Origin: Topomyia yanbarensis
Taxonomy: Eukaryota > Arthropoda > Insecta > Diptera > Culicidae
Reading direction: 5' to 3'
Length of the DNA: 64,000 nucleotides
Assembly (NCBI RefSeq): GCF_030247195.1
Contig: NC_080671.1
Coordinates: forward strand, 411,256,044 to 411,320,043
Part shown: positions 21,626 to 33,689 of the stretch, piece by piece
How positions within the stretch are numbered: the stretch's first letter is position 1
How the letters are laid out: each line of letters starts with the position of its first letter
Made by a program: the position numbers and the translations under genes
The notes under the pieces: generated by a model
Told to the model about the DNA's origin: nothing
The model's database searches: none
Seen by the model: only the letters and a program-made list of their open reading frames with translations

Positions 21626-22208
21626 AAACCATAGGTCTTGCTTCCCGTACATGACGGGAAGGACTGTTCATGTTTTATGCAGTCACTATCTTGCTGTTAA
21701 CATCCGTGATAGAAAAGAAATTTCAATTTAACACCAGCCGAAATACCCAACCACTATTCCGAGTCGTTTTTTCTGACTGTGCTTTGAAGCTAGCCGAGTG
21801 TGAGCCGATCTTCAAATACGGAATGTGTCGTGTAGAGAAAATCGAATCTCGTCTTTGTCCGCACAGTGTTCACTTCACTTGATGCGCAATACAATGACAA
21901 GCGAAGTGCTACACACTTCCAGACAATCCGACGCGATAATATTTATTGAATAAGAATTGATGAAACATGAGTGCGACGCAGAGAAGATTTGAATGTGTTG
22001 GTATTACCGTTTGAGGAATTTTTTGTTGTGACCGTTTTAGCATGAAACGTCTTGCTATTAGAGCATTTTTTTTCTTATTATCGTAAAGGTATTACGGCCG
22101 AGTTTTGGGTGTAGGATCAAGGGCGGAGACATTCCGGACGTGACCGATTCATGATTGCGTTTGAATATAGAGTACTTTACAATCTGTAACTGTATTAGTG
22201 TGTTCAAC

Positions 22209-22436
22209 GGTTTGTTTTCCTCCACCTGTCATAGATGGAGGAAAACAAATCGAAAATAACTTTTCGGTCGGATTATTTTCATGATGAAATATGATCAACC
22301 AGAATTGTACGTCCCCTGAATCAGTTTTACAGCGACATAGAGCATTTCAACACCATTATAAATACTTTACGAGAGCTAATTCAAATGTTTAATTTGGCTG
22401 ACAATTTTATATATGACAGCTGGAGGAAAACAAACC
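22209..22436. repeat. MITE-like repeat with GGTTTGTTTTCCTCCA inverted ends
   Basis: The left end GGTTTGTTTTCCTCCA is followed by CCTGTCATA. The complement of the right end, GGTTTGTTTTCCTCCA followed by GCTGTCATA, gives a 25-base inverted pair with one mismatch. The left end is followed at once by a second complementary copy (TGGAGGAAAACAAA at about 22231), so it can also form a local hairpin. No target duplication is clear. Confidence 0.7.
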
Positions 22437-23768
22437 CCCAAGTAATGTGAGTGAAATCGCTTGCATAGAACTCTATTGGCGAGATCGCGGGCGTTCGTAT
22501 TTGTGACCAGGTTTGTGTTATTGCGTAGGCCACGTTTGGAATGAGAGATTGTTAGTGTATATGAGAGAATAAGCAATTTGTGTTAGTGCGTGTTAGCATG
22601 GATCTAATTGAAAATATAGCAACAAAAGAAGGGTGCCTGCAGAGAGAATTGGGCCCTAAACCCACAGTGGATGGCAGTGGATAATAAAGGTCGCCAAGTT
22701 AAGTACTAAAATTGATCACAATGTAGCTTAATTAAAAAGAAAGTTATTGTATCCCAAGCTTCTGTGATATAATCACTGTAATACTGCTTTGGTGGAAAAG
22801 CCCCCGGACTACATCAAGGTACAGCATCATGCTGAGGGATTTATCTAATATAAGAATATTATAACTTATATATTGATTATCTCCGATATTATTCAGATCA
22901 ATGATTATATTCCTGAAGCCATAAAAGAACACAAAATAGATTTCTTTGTTACGGACCATTTTCGGATAATCACTAAACCGTTAACGTTCGTGAGTCAGTG
23001 GCAATACGCATAAATAGCTGAATATGACTATTGCACCAATATACGAAGGTGTGCTTGCCGATAACACGGTAACTAGCATAATTCCTTGAAAAAGGCGCAA
23101 TATATGCTGCCGAAATGTTGGATGAAAAGTAAATGTTTCGTTTGGTAAATACTTCAAAGAACATAACCCCACCAATAGTCGTTAGTTTTTCTAGCAATTT
23201 CAATATTTTGATACAATTGTATTAATAGCCTTTTTTATTTCGACTAATATGTAGTCACAGTTTCTTTTTAAAGACCTTTAACGACCTTCAAGCTACAGAT
23301 TACTAAGTAGGGAGAGTTATGAAAATTTAGAGCCATAGTACTCAAGTGAGAGCAAGGATGTGAAATATACAGATCGGAAAACTAGAAATAGCTTAAAATC
23401 TTACGGATTTATCTTTTGTGTTCTGCTGGCAGGAGTCGAGCTTAGGCAGCATTACTACGAATCGCTCAAGTCTACCAACATATCTCAGGGCAAAGACAGA
23501 CTGTCCCCTTCACCATGAGAACCGACGGTATTTTTGCTATCTCTCGTTAAAAGGCATGGTATAGCAAGCGTAGTGTTTTCTAAGCCGACAAAAACGAGTT
23601 TAAGGTTGAGAATCCTATAATAATTAAAGGTTTGCGATTACTCTTATATTTTTGTGAATTATGCCTATCGTCCATTTTACCTAACGTACATTATGCCAAT
23701 CGTCCATTATGCCTAACATCCATTATGCCTAACGTACTTATGCCTAACGTCGCGCACCCGGTTACATC

Positions 23769-26382
23769 GGTGGATATTTGAAAGTGGCCTGTATATTTCC
23801 GGTTGACTACTTGCTGATAGCGGGCACCCATGCGGTTAGAGGGGGTCGCCTGGTTTGACGATCAGGGATAAGCTGTAGTCGATGTTGTGACTCGGGTCGT
23901 TCCACGCACGATATCTCACCCGGTTTAGGCGGGGATGGGCTGTAAGAGGCTATTTGCGTACTTGTTGTGGAGGTCCATGGCTATGGAAAGAGCGAAGCAC
24001 TCACCTCCCGATGTTTTTTTTCCCCCAAGAATCCGAGGTTTCTCCTGAATGCTACTTCTGCAACTAGGTAGCAAGTCGGACGGCTCCGTGATACAGCGAA
24101 CAGAGGACCTCGACCAGTCCGTCTAGTTTGCGACAGGTCAATTCGATCCCGTACTATATCCTGCTGTTGAGTTTGGGGGGTAGCGAGAGCAGATCGTTCG
24201 GACTAGCCGCTTTCGGCTGTCGCAATCCCTCTCTACTTGACGGAAGTGTGGGACAAAGGTCGCTTTTCTGTCTAGTGTGATGCCGAGCGCTTTCGGCTCT
24301 TTACGGAAGGGTATCTGAACCCTATTGAGCGAGACCCGTTTGACTTTGGCGGGGTGAAAGGATCCGCAGTAGTGAGTAATCGCACACTTAGAAGCTACGA
24401 TGTTGAAGCCGGTAGCTAGAGCCTATTGTCCGACAAAGTTGAAGGTGGGTTGTAGGGAGACCCAGGTACGGGGGATCATTTTTCCCATGATATCGTTCGC
24501 GTAGACGAACACGAAGGTAGTGAATCGAATATTGAGTTCATCCTAACTAGGAATACCCTTACTGCAAGCAGCTTTTCGCCTTCGCTTCTTCGATCAATTC
24601 CTCGATGGATTCCAGGCGGATTCCTGTTCCGAGTCCTTTCCGGGAGGCAAACTGGAGGTTGTCAAAAAAAATTGCCTTCTTCCAGCCATGTAACCAGTCG
24701 TCGGTTGACCATTCTCTCTCTCTCTCTCTCTCGAATCTTTGTGGTACATGAAAGAAGGCTTTTGGGACGGATGGGGTATCGTGTGCCTTTACTTCAATTT
24801 TCGAGGATTGGCACTATATAGGCAAGTTTCCAGTCTTCTGGGAAGGTCCCATCTATTCAGATCCTATTGGAAGTGTCGAGAAGTGTCCTTTTCCCGCCAA
24901 CCGATTTCCTGCGGGCTGTCCTGAGAGCGGCAGTGAGTTCCGTCCTGGAGAAGAGTTTGTTATATTCCGTTGTAGAGTTTTTGTGAAAATATGGTGGAGG
25001 TTGCTTCGAGCGGTTTGCGATTTCCCCTGGGGTCGGTGAATGTTACATTGTTGATTGCCAGTGAGAAACCGTTTCGTAGCCATTTACCGCTAAGAGCGTT
25101 AACCCGCCTTCATAGCTCGGGTATTGGGGAAACTGGGTGTATACGTCCAGGAAGTTGGACTAAATGATTTCTTTAGCTTCTTGAATGGTTTGCCTAGGTA
25201 GATTGCGAAGTCTCCTGAACTCAGTGGTTGCTCTTGCATCGCGCTAGGGGTGATCAAGGGGAGTTTTTTTATAGTAGGCGTTGTAATGCTTTCCTACGTG
25301 TCCTGATGGCGGAGGCTACGATTGGGTTCCACCAGTATATGGAGCGGCAGAGCACGATCCCGCTAGTTTGGGGTATGCTTAGTTCTGCAGCTTGGATGAT
25401 CAGTTCGGAGAGCTCTTTCGGAGTCGTAGGTGAGGTCAAGTTTGGACTGGAGAGCTGTATCGAACACATACCAATCAGCGTTCTCGTACAACCACCAACG
25501 GGTGGTTTTGGGTGGAGGACTATTTAAATAGATTTCAATGGGAAAGTGATCACTCCATGCTGTGTCGTCCGCTTTCGCTTCAGCCGCAGCTCCTTGCAAT
25601 GGTGTTGGAGCAGAAGATGACGGCCAAGGCCAATGTAGAGTTTCCTCGAATGAAGGTTGTACTGCCGTCATTGAGAATCACAACGTCGCTTTCTTCGATG
25701 GCTCTAAGGCTCTTGCGAGCAGTTGGTTTCGGATGTCAGTGACACCTTGTGGTATATATATATGGAGACGATGAAGCACGGGATCGGAGTTGGCAATCAT
25801 TTGGCGACGGCGGTACCCAAACCAGGGGGACGGGTCAACGTCGGCGTTAATGTGGGTCTCCTGGATGATGATGCTGAATGGCTCGAGACGAGAGATAATA
25901 CTTTGCAAGTCCCCGAGATTGTGCCCCAGGCCGTTAATGTTCCACTGAACTGCGATGGTGGACAGATCGCGGGTTCCGTGGGGTGGCTATCTGGTGGAGC
26001 AAATGTATCCGTCGTTGGTGTTGGGCAAATTGTTGCCGAGGCTCGGCGTGCTGTCTGAAATGGATGTGGCACTATTCTGGTCTTGGTGAGATTGTGGTGT
26101 GTGGTAACTTACCCGCGGAGCCGGACCTCCTGCACTGGCAGCCGCCGGAGGTTCTTCAGTAGGAACAGGGACGTCCACGGTCACGCCCGGTGCAGGGAAG
26201 GAGGCTTTTTCTGTTTTTCTGGTATCTGTTTCGGATACGGTGATTTGTTGTCTTTCTGGTGAAGGTTCCGGTGACCGTCCGGCGTGTGGCAAGGGGTCTA
26301 CGATGGTTGGCCCAGTGGTCTGTATTCGTTGCGTTTCGAAAATTTTGGAAGAACTGACATCCTCTATTGAAACAGCAGAGAA
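23769..26382 (-). pseudogene. Decayed I-clade ORF2: RT, endonuclease and N-terminal linker part
   Basis: Minus-strand remains of ORF2 resume just after the foldback element. RT-like sequence lies at about 24150-25100, with the YADD box mutated to YAND near 24490-24510. The region before RT, matching the intact copy (IPRTSG, WWNPEVAKA against IPQTSG, WWNPIVASA), is near 25290-25400. Endonuclease pieces appear near 25780-25890 (IIQETHI, DPSPWFG). A Pro-rich linker module (PVPTEEPP, APRVSYH) is at 26110-26230. Several frameshifts are present. The copy cannot be followed past the mariner end at 26383. Confidence 0.85.
24714..24734. repeat. (CT)n microsatellite
   Basis: About ten CT dinucleotides within the decayed LINE. 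Confidence 0.9.
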
Positions 26383-27680
26383 AGAGGGCGAACACGAAAT
26401 TATTGCGACACATTCAACAGGGCATAACTTTTTTACCATTGGGTAAAAATCAACCTAATTTTGCACACTTTCTCATTGATGTGTATTGTTTACATGCTGT
26501 CAAACTCGAAGTCGTGTTTTTCGATTCAACGAAAATGGAGGTGAACCAACGCGAGTCAAGAGAACAAATTCTTTCCAAACACCTGGAATTTCCTGACCTG
26601 TCGCACCGGCAGTTGGGAAAAATGTTGCACATTCACACTTCAACCGTCTCCAGAGTGTTGAAGCGGTTCCAGGAGCGGTTGACGTTGGACCACGGCAAAG
26701 GAGCTGGAAGAAAACCGGGACCGGAGAACAAAAAGACGGAGGGAAAGGTGAAGAGGATGATTAAAGTAAATCCCAACGTCTCAAGCCGTGATTTGGTTAA
26801 AAAGATCGGCATGTCGCAAAGCTACGTCCAGAATGCAAAGAAAAGAGCTGGACTACATACATACAAGGTACAGAATTTCCCAAACCGCGATGAGTGGCAA
26901 CAATCGACGGCTATAACTCGGGCACGGAAGCTCTACGAGAAGATGCTTACAAAATATGGCTGCTATGTGATGGACGACGAAACGTATATAAAACCCGATT
27001 TTAAGCAAATTCCGGGGTTGTAGTTTTTCACCGGCAAGAGCAAGTTCTATGTGGACGACAAATTTAAGAAGAAGAAAATGTCGAAGTTCGCCTCCAAATA
27101 TCTCATTTGGCAGGTCATCTGCTCTTGCGGACCTAGGAGTGAGCCTTTCGTGACAAAGAGCACAGTAAATGGCGAGATCTACAAATCTGAGTGCCTCGAG
27201 AAGCGCCTTTTGCCGTGCTTGCAGCAGCACGACGAAGCTCCGCTATTTTGGCCAGATTTGGCATCATGCCACTATTTTAAAAGTGTCCTGGAGTGGTATG
27301 AAGCCAATTCTGTCCATTTTGTTCCAAAGGACATGAATCCACCAAACTGTCCGGAGCTGCGCCCGGTGGAGCATTACTGGGCAATGATGAAGCGGGAACT
27401 TCGGAAGAGCGAGAAGACAGTCAAAGACGAGAAGGACAAGTTAAGAAAATGGAAAAAAAACTGAGAAACTGGTACCGGATGACACTGTAAAGATTTTGAT
27501 GGAGGGCATCAAGCGAAAATGCGTTCAATTTTACACTCAAGGCTCTATCGATTAACTTTTCTTTTGATTTTTGAAGTAAATATATGTATAAAACTACCCT
27601 AAAATTTTGGTTTGATTTTAAACATTATAAGAAAATTGGCATGACTTTTCCGGTGTTGCAATAATTTCGTGTTCGCCCTT
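26383..27680 (+). mobile_element. Tc1/mariner element, DD37E type
   Basis: A ~1.3-kb element with inverted ends. GGGCGAACACGAAATTATTG at the left matches the complement of the right end, GGGCGAACACGAAATTATTG, with one mismatch just inside (GCGACAC against GCAACAC). TA follows the right end at 27681-27682. The expected TA before the left end is not visible (AGAAA precedes), so the left border has changed or is shifted. Size, ends and the transposase inside agree with the ITmD37E group of Tc1/mariner elements described from mosquitoes. Confidence 0.88.
26535..27555 (+). pseudogene. DD37E mariner transposase, one stop and one frameshift
   Basis: From the ATG at 26535 the N-terminal part has a helix-turn-helix region (LSHRQLGKMLHIHTSTVSRV) and a GRKPGPENKK linker, then a second HTH-like part. 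Catalytic motifs are YVMDDETYIKP, WPDLASCHY and NCPELRPVEHYW. From the Asp of WPDL to the Glu of RPVE there are 37 residues, the DD37E signature. The frame breaks at a TAG at 27021-27023, between QIPGL and FFTGKSKFYVDD. It breaks again at a run of eight A near 27452, where a one-base shift restores a tail ending at the TAA at 27553-27555. All three catalytic residues survive, so inactivation looks recent. The protein would have cut and pasted the element at TA sites. Confidence 0.92.
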
Positions 27681-27969
27681 TAGTAATGTAAGTTTAATTT
27701 CTCAGTGGTGTAAGGAATGTCCAAGAAACCTCTTTTCCGTGACAACAGACTAAAATGGAAATTCTGGTTTGTTGCCAGGATTTCAATTACATGCTTGAAA
27801 GTAAAAAATAACGTCTTCCTTTGGTATTATTATTGGAACCGAAACCAACAGACACAACAAACAAACACTATTCATTAGTTGTAAATATCGTACTGCATCA
27901 ACTCCTCATCAAGCTTGATAGTCCAAATTCAACCGGGCGAGAAAAAAAACAAGCTCAATTTCTGAACAC

Positions 27970-30900
27970 TAGGGTTCGTCGCGGTGCGGATGTGGGCGGT
28001 AAATGGATAGTCCGCACCGCAACCGCAAAAAAATAATAAAACCGCACCGCTTACCGCAACCGCACTGCATTTACCGCACCGCACCGCGCGGTAATGCGGT
28101 AAATGCGGTAAAAATCTGTATTTTTGAAAAGTGTGTTGAAAAAATATTAATTTATTTGTATAACTATATATAATTTCCTATTTACACGAACATTAACTTT
28201 GACGGACTCCTCAGAATGAAAAATTTATTAAAAAATGTCAACTTTGCAAGTTTTATTAATAAAATGCCGTACATCTTGAGATAAATACTTTCGAAACAAG
28301 GTAAACATTAGCATAGCACTGAAGTCCTATGAAATGTAGCTGTATTTCATCATTATACATACAAAAACGTTTTTCAGCTGCAATTAATAGGAAAACTTTT
28401 AATTAATATCAGATCAGGTATCCATCCCATCTCAACCGGTACAGAGTTGTTGAAGGACATTTGAAAAACTGCAAAATATGTATGATCTACAGCATACAGC
28501 AGAAATGTTTATACAAATAGGGGATTTAAGGAACAAAATACGTTAAAACACTTACTTCGTATTTTTCAAGAAATCGATGTATTCTTATTAAAATACTAAG
28601 ATTGCACCCTTAAAATTGTATGAGTTGTAATTTTCTAATAGCTAGTTCGAAAGATCTACCTTTTTATGTAGTTTTTCTAATATTTTTCCATAATGCCAAT
28701 GCAAAAACTTCAATTGAAGTTGGTAGAGGTCAAAAATAGTCCTGTGCAAAATTTGGTATCTGGGCTAACTTTGACACTTTTCGCAATATGAAAAGAGGCT
28801 TTGAGAAACACAAAAAAAATCGAAATACACTATACTTACTTCGAAAGCTTTAATTTCAAAAAGTTACAAAATACTCCTAACTGAAAAATATTAGTTGTTA
28901 AATTGGTAGAAAATATTCCCAGTTGGACGAACAATGGACGTATGCGAAAAAAAGTTATGTAGAAGGAGTCTTAAAAACGAACTGCAGGAAAATTCATTGC
29001 GAATTTACACAGAAACCAACAGAGATAGAAATACGATGTTGAAGAACGAATAATAAAGTTATCAGCCTAATTTGGACCCTTGCGTATTTTGGACGCTCTT
29101 CAAACATTTGTCTCCCTTACTGCTGATTCCTCCAAATTCGTTTGTTTTGATGATGATAATTTCATTCTTTGGGTTGTTTTTAAGTCTTAAGACTTTTTTA
29201 AGTTCATCTTTAAGTTCTCCAAATTAATTAAAATTTACAGTTGAGAAAACGCCATCGTACACGATTCATAATTTCACGATTGCCAAGAGGAATCGGGAGA
29301 AATGAGGCTTTTTTAAATTGAATTTCACAGTACAATTAGAGCTTCCATCCCGGGAAATTATTTCCCGGGAATCCCGGGATTTTTGGATTTCCCGGGATTC
29401 CCAATTCCCGGGAAATTGTGTTTTCCCATTCCCGGGATTCGGGAATCCCGGGAAAAAAGATTTTTAATTTATTCCAAAAGGCGTAGGTTCTGCGAAAAAA
29501 ATTCTGTAGGAAATATTTTTACCGGCAAACATTTGGAGTGAGTAGTGAATGCAGATTGTAGCGTTAGTGACGCGCGGTACTTTCTTAAAAAATCGATGAG
29601 TGTATGTTACAAAACTTGGGATGGTTTTAAGTGATATCATGCTTAACGCAAACGCTTTTTAAAATAAGGAATGTTACTAGAAGGTCTGCAGAAATATTTG
29701 GTCAGTTCATCGAATGCATATTTCGTCTAATTTGTAATACCGTAGGTGTAATATCTGTAAATTTTTGAATGTATGAAAAGCAATACACAACACTGTATCT
29801 GTCCAACATCATGCGCATCCACACTCTTTGAATGTCGCTTTCAAGGATGCAGAAAGGATTTTTGAAGGGATAAGATCAAACAATCCAGATACTCACCCGT
29901 AACAAGAAATCGATAGTGGGATTCGTCCATCGCTGTACAGTTCGTCCATTATCTACTTGATTTTGATTCACAATTAATTCGAAATGATGCTGATCTTACT
30001 GTGATGGAAATGGATTCCATATATCACATTTTCTCATTTAATCGGAAATGACTGCCCACTACCCTGAAGCAGCTCGATCTTTTCATTCAAGATTATTAAA
30101 GAAGGTGCTTTGCATTAAATTGATTACATTCCATCGTATCAGAACAACGAATTCCAATTTTGGACAGTAACTCCAGCAGCTGCGTTTAGTCCCAATTGTA
30201 ATCGTAATTACCAAAATTTAGGTTATGCCTATAGCCAAGAAAAATCATCAAAAGGAGTTGATGTTGCGTAAACTTATTGACGAGCTATCGAATGATTGAA
30301 TGATGTGTAGGCCACCAAATCGCCATTTTCTGACAACTGCCTTTAGGACAGATATACATGCAATCAAACGGATTTGAAAAATTTTCGATTTATTCTTTTG
30401 TTTTCAAGAAAATCATTCACCTTTTTATTTTTCTTCTGTATTCCCGGGATCCCGGGATTTCCCGGGAAATCTATTATTTATTTCCCGAATCCCGGGAAGC
30501 TGAAAACCGTCGGGAAATGGAAGCTCTAAGTACAATTCAATTGTTTTTCAATGATTGGATTGTGCATTTTATATATTTGAAAAGGTTCGCTTGTAATTTT
30601 TTCAAAATGTTCAAAATATGTCGTAAATATAATGGTGCCAAATTATGGGTTGAATATAGATTATATTCGGATTTCTTTTCAAATCATTGTAAAGTCCATG
30701 GAAATTAGAGCAATTAAATGTTTATTATGTTTCCCTATTGTAAGGTAATAATTTGCGTCGTTCTTAAATGCTAAAAGTCAAAGTTTTAATTCACTTTTTG
30801 AAGCAGACTTTATCAATTATTTTTTTAAGTGCGGTTGCGGTAATACCGCGCGGTAAAAGCTCATTTCCCGCACCGCATCCGCGAGAAAAAGTGTCTCACC

Positions 30901-30976
30901 GCACCGCAGTTTTTGTGGTGCGGGTGCGGTAAATACCGCGCGGTTGCGGTAATTACCGCAACCGCGACGAACCCTA
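27970..30976. mobile_element. hAT-like non-autonomous element with GCGGTA repeats near its ends
   Basis: The 8-base duplication CTGAACAC flanks the element at 27962-27969 and 30977-30984. The ends are inverted: TAGGGTTCGTCGCGGTGCGG on the left, and the complement of the right is TAGGGTTCGTCGCGGTTGCGG. About 150 bases inside each end are packed with GCGGTAA and ACCGCA words. The interior has no transposase frame, and a second element (29337-30528) is inserted in it. The 8-bp duplication and TAGGG ends fit hAT. Confidence 0.9.
29337..30528. mobile_element. Nested hAT-like element with CCCGGGA repeats near its ends
   Basis: The 8-base duplication AGTACAAT flanks at 29329-29336 and 30529-30536. 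The inverted ends are TAGAGCTTCCAT on the left and complement TAGAGCTTCCAT on the right. CCCGGG occurs about seven times in the first ~120 bases and four times in the last ~100 bases, as expected for subterminal transposase-binding repeats. The ~1-kb interior has no recognisable coding frame. Confidence 0.9.
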
Positions 30977-30984
30977 CTGAACAC

Positions 30985-33689
30985 TCACATCCTCTAAATG
31001 ACCCGCATCCCATATACTATTCCAAGTCACTGGAGTTCATCGGCTAAAATCTTTTCCGACCAGTGGATCACCTCGCATCAAACTTCCAGTTGTGGATTTG
31101 CCAAGAAAAAAAAAGAAACACTGCACTGATTACCCAAATGGGCTATTGATTTCATTTTCTGCCAGTGAGGCGGCAAACTTTTCTTCTCCCTTGCCGTTCG
31201 GTTAGTGAAGTTTTCTGTCGACAACGAGCGAGAAAAATACCGAAGCAAAATAGAGAACACAGAAAAATAAAAAAAACAACACCAGAAATGTTCCCGAACA
31301 TAAATAGATCGAACACAAGTCTTGTTCTAGTTTACGGTTTGTTTTCAAAAGTTGGTACCGCAGCAGCGCGCGGTCACCGGAGCACCAGAACCAGAGACAC
31401 TATCCCGGACCGGGTGGGTAACAAACGGAAAAAACAAGAACAAAGCAACAGTATTACATGAAAGTTGGGTATTTGGAAATGATAGAGACTGGAAAGGAGG
31501 TGAAAACCGTCCAAAGGGAGGCATTAAAACTTTTTCCAATGCTGACTATGTCGTGATTTTTTTCGGGAAGGAATTTCCACGCCCGATAAGGCAAACTGTT
31601 GGGTTGGGGGAATACATAAACGTTTCCGTAAACGGAAGGAAACAAATTCCTGAAATATTTCAACCGATGATCGATGCAGCGAGACAGGCGACAAAACGTT
31701 AACATTTGGGTAGTGATACAGCTACATTCGATATCGTTTGCACATATTAGAAGTGAAACCGTTCGTCGCTCAGATGAAGTTGTAATGGCAAAAGTTGGAA
31801 GCTGTGTGGCAAACGAAAAAATATTGACATATCTACCGACTGCACGCAAAACAGTATTTGCATAAAAATGTTTGACTTGGAGGAATTGTATCCTATATCT
31901 TCTTTCGCCGTTTCAGGAGAGTTTGTATTTTTGCACTATCCAGCATCGTTAGAGGAGTTTTGTGACAACTCTTGTCGGTTAACTTTGTAACACAAACCAA
32001 GAATAAATAATGTAACTGTATCGCTGATTGCATACATTTAGGTAATTTTGCGTTGAATGCTGTCAGTTCTCTTTCCCTACTTCAGCTGATGTGACTGGCA
32101 CTGTACAGTAGGGCGGGCAAGTTTTAGCATATTGATTGACACTTTTTGCGATGAGATCGGAGTAGGCCTAGCTGAAAACAGACGTATGTTTTTGTTGCGA
32201 GCGCATTTCTTCAGGTCACAAATGTTAGAATTCTTTTATTGTTTAGTTCAATTCATCATCAACCTCGTCAGTGCTTCCAAGCTCACATAACCAACTACAT
32301 AACAAAATAAAGAAAAAAGCTGTAGTGTCAGTAAACTTCTATACCGACGACTAACACATTTAGCTAAACGCCACGTTCAACAAGTCGAGTAAATGTAGTT
32401 CAAACAATTTTCTCTCTATTGGCGAAAAAGTAGGTTTTACCTATATTTTTCTCCACTAAGTGGAAATATAGAATAGCGCGCATATTGCAATGGCTTGCTA
32501 AGTTTCGATTTCATTAATTCTTATAGGCTTACTGAGAATTCCTTTTCTTGTGAGACACCATGCAGAACTTTGCATTTCCTTTTGCGGTAAACCGCACATA
32601 ATACACACAAGAAACCAGTATCAAACTGACAAACAACTGCTAGCTGTCGGCAAGGCTGGTCGAAGCGGCAAAACGTGCGTAAGCGCAACCCAAGAAGGAA
32701 GCGTCCCGAGCAAAAATAACGGAAGGTGAGTCGATTCTAATGCTAAAATGGCAAATTAATGTAAGAATCCGCTACACTCTAGAGTCACTGCACGTGAAGC
32801 ATCAAACGGTTATGACATTGCACCGACCGGCTGTTTCGATTGGTCCACGTGTCGGAATCATCAGCAAGCTATCCAGATTGTCGACGGATTGACATTCGAA
32901 CGGAAGTGGCCGGGATTTTGATTAAAGGCCTACGGCAAGCAATTCCGGACAAATCACATATCATTTCGTAGATGAGACAAGTTTACCACAAATTAGTGTG
33001 ACGAACCTAACGGAGATGCTTTTGGAGCAGATAGAGCCCACGTCAAGTATCACACACGCCGTTCGCCCAAATTGCAGCTAACGTCCAGACGACGGGAGGA
33101 AGACCCATTGGAGGTATCGATTCGTGTCGGAACTGATCGAAGCCCATTAATCCGGCGACGAACTACTGAACAAATGACCTTCCTACAGGAAGTAAGTAAT
33201 GAGCAGGAGCAAAATCGAGTGGAATATTGATTGCTGCATTTTCCCAGGGTTGTTTTTGCTCACAGCTCAATTCCATCAACGGTGTGAGCCGCGCAGAAGA
33301 ATGGAGGAATCGTCGGTCACATTTCACATCCGACCTCAACACGACGGTCGTAAGGCGCCATCAATAGAATGCACGATTGCGCGTCGGTAGCTGGACGAGG
33401 CACAAGCCGCACAAATTAACGGCGAGAGGATCAACAAGGAGGTGTGGGGGTGAATGCGTTAGTGCCCGAATTGACGATTAAGCTAATTCGTCGCACGGAT
33501 TAGGACCGAGACATGTACAGCTGGGCTGAATTACCTTCACATTTTAGTCGCTTCAACGCTTCTGCGAGCTAGTCGCTGCCGTCACTTATCGTGTTTGCTC
33601 CGTCGTTTGCGCCGTACGGTATCGGTGGCCAGGTAGTTAAATCGTGCTTCGGGAAAAGACCCTGAACGATGATCTTCAGCTTACCCGGG
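30985..33689. other. Unassigned 2.7 kb, no gene recognised
   Basis: Moderate GC with short overlapping open frames near 31165-31865, none with a recognised domain. Around 32900-33400 several frames are broken by stops, which could be an old mobile-element or gene relic, but I cannot match it to any family. No target duplications were found. Confidence 0.4.

Larger units (their letters stand above)
17146..23759. mobile_element. 6.6-kb foldback-type element with inverted minisatellite ends
   Basis: The element starts GGGTGTACC and ends with GCGCACCC. The flanks GGATACATC (17137-17145) and GGTTACATC (23760-23768) are a 9-base target duplication with one mismatch. Both termini are arrays of a ~15-base unit, GTTAGGCATAATGGAC-like, in opposite orientations: about 17155-17325 on the left and about 23655-23755 on the right. 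Tandem-repeat inverted termini with a 9-bp duplication are typical of foldback (FB) elements. The interior holds a SINE, MITE-like repeats, the ~300-bp GATCGCG repeats and an 18-bp minisatellite, and no transposase gene, so the element is non-autonomous. It sits inside the RNase H region of the decayed I-clade LINE. Confidence 0.85.
16101..26382 (-). mobile_element. Second, decayed I-clade LINE copy, split by later insertions
   Basis: LINE sequence is present in three blocks: 16101-16580, 16909-17145 and 23769-26382. They carry, in reverse order, the 3' tail, the C-terminal zinc motif, RNase H, reverse transcriptase, endonuclease and N-terminal linker of an ORF2 related to the intact copy at 1956-10047. 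The gaps are a MITE (16581-16900) and a foldback element (17146-23759). Sequence on the two sides of the foldback element aligns to adjacent bases of the intact ORF2 at its TDGS motif, which proves interruption of one copy. Its 3' end carries GCGAATGACCTTAAGGTTAA, a different tail from the intact copy, so it belongs to another subfamily. The 5' part, including ORF1, is not seen. Confidence 0.9.

Noticed and set aside
21373..21652. Gly/Ser/Pro/Asp-rich ORFs on both strands
   Set aside because: Produced by an 18-base minisatellite; no other coding evidence.
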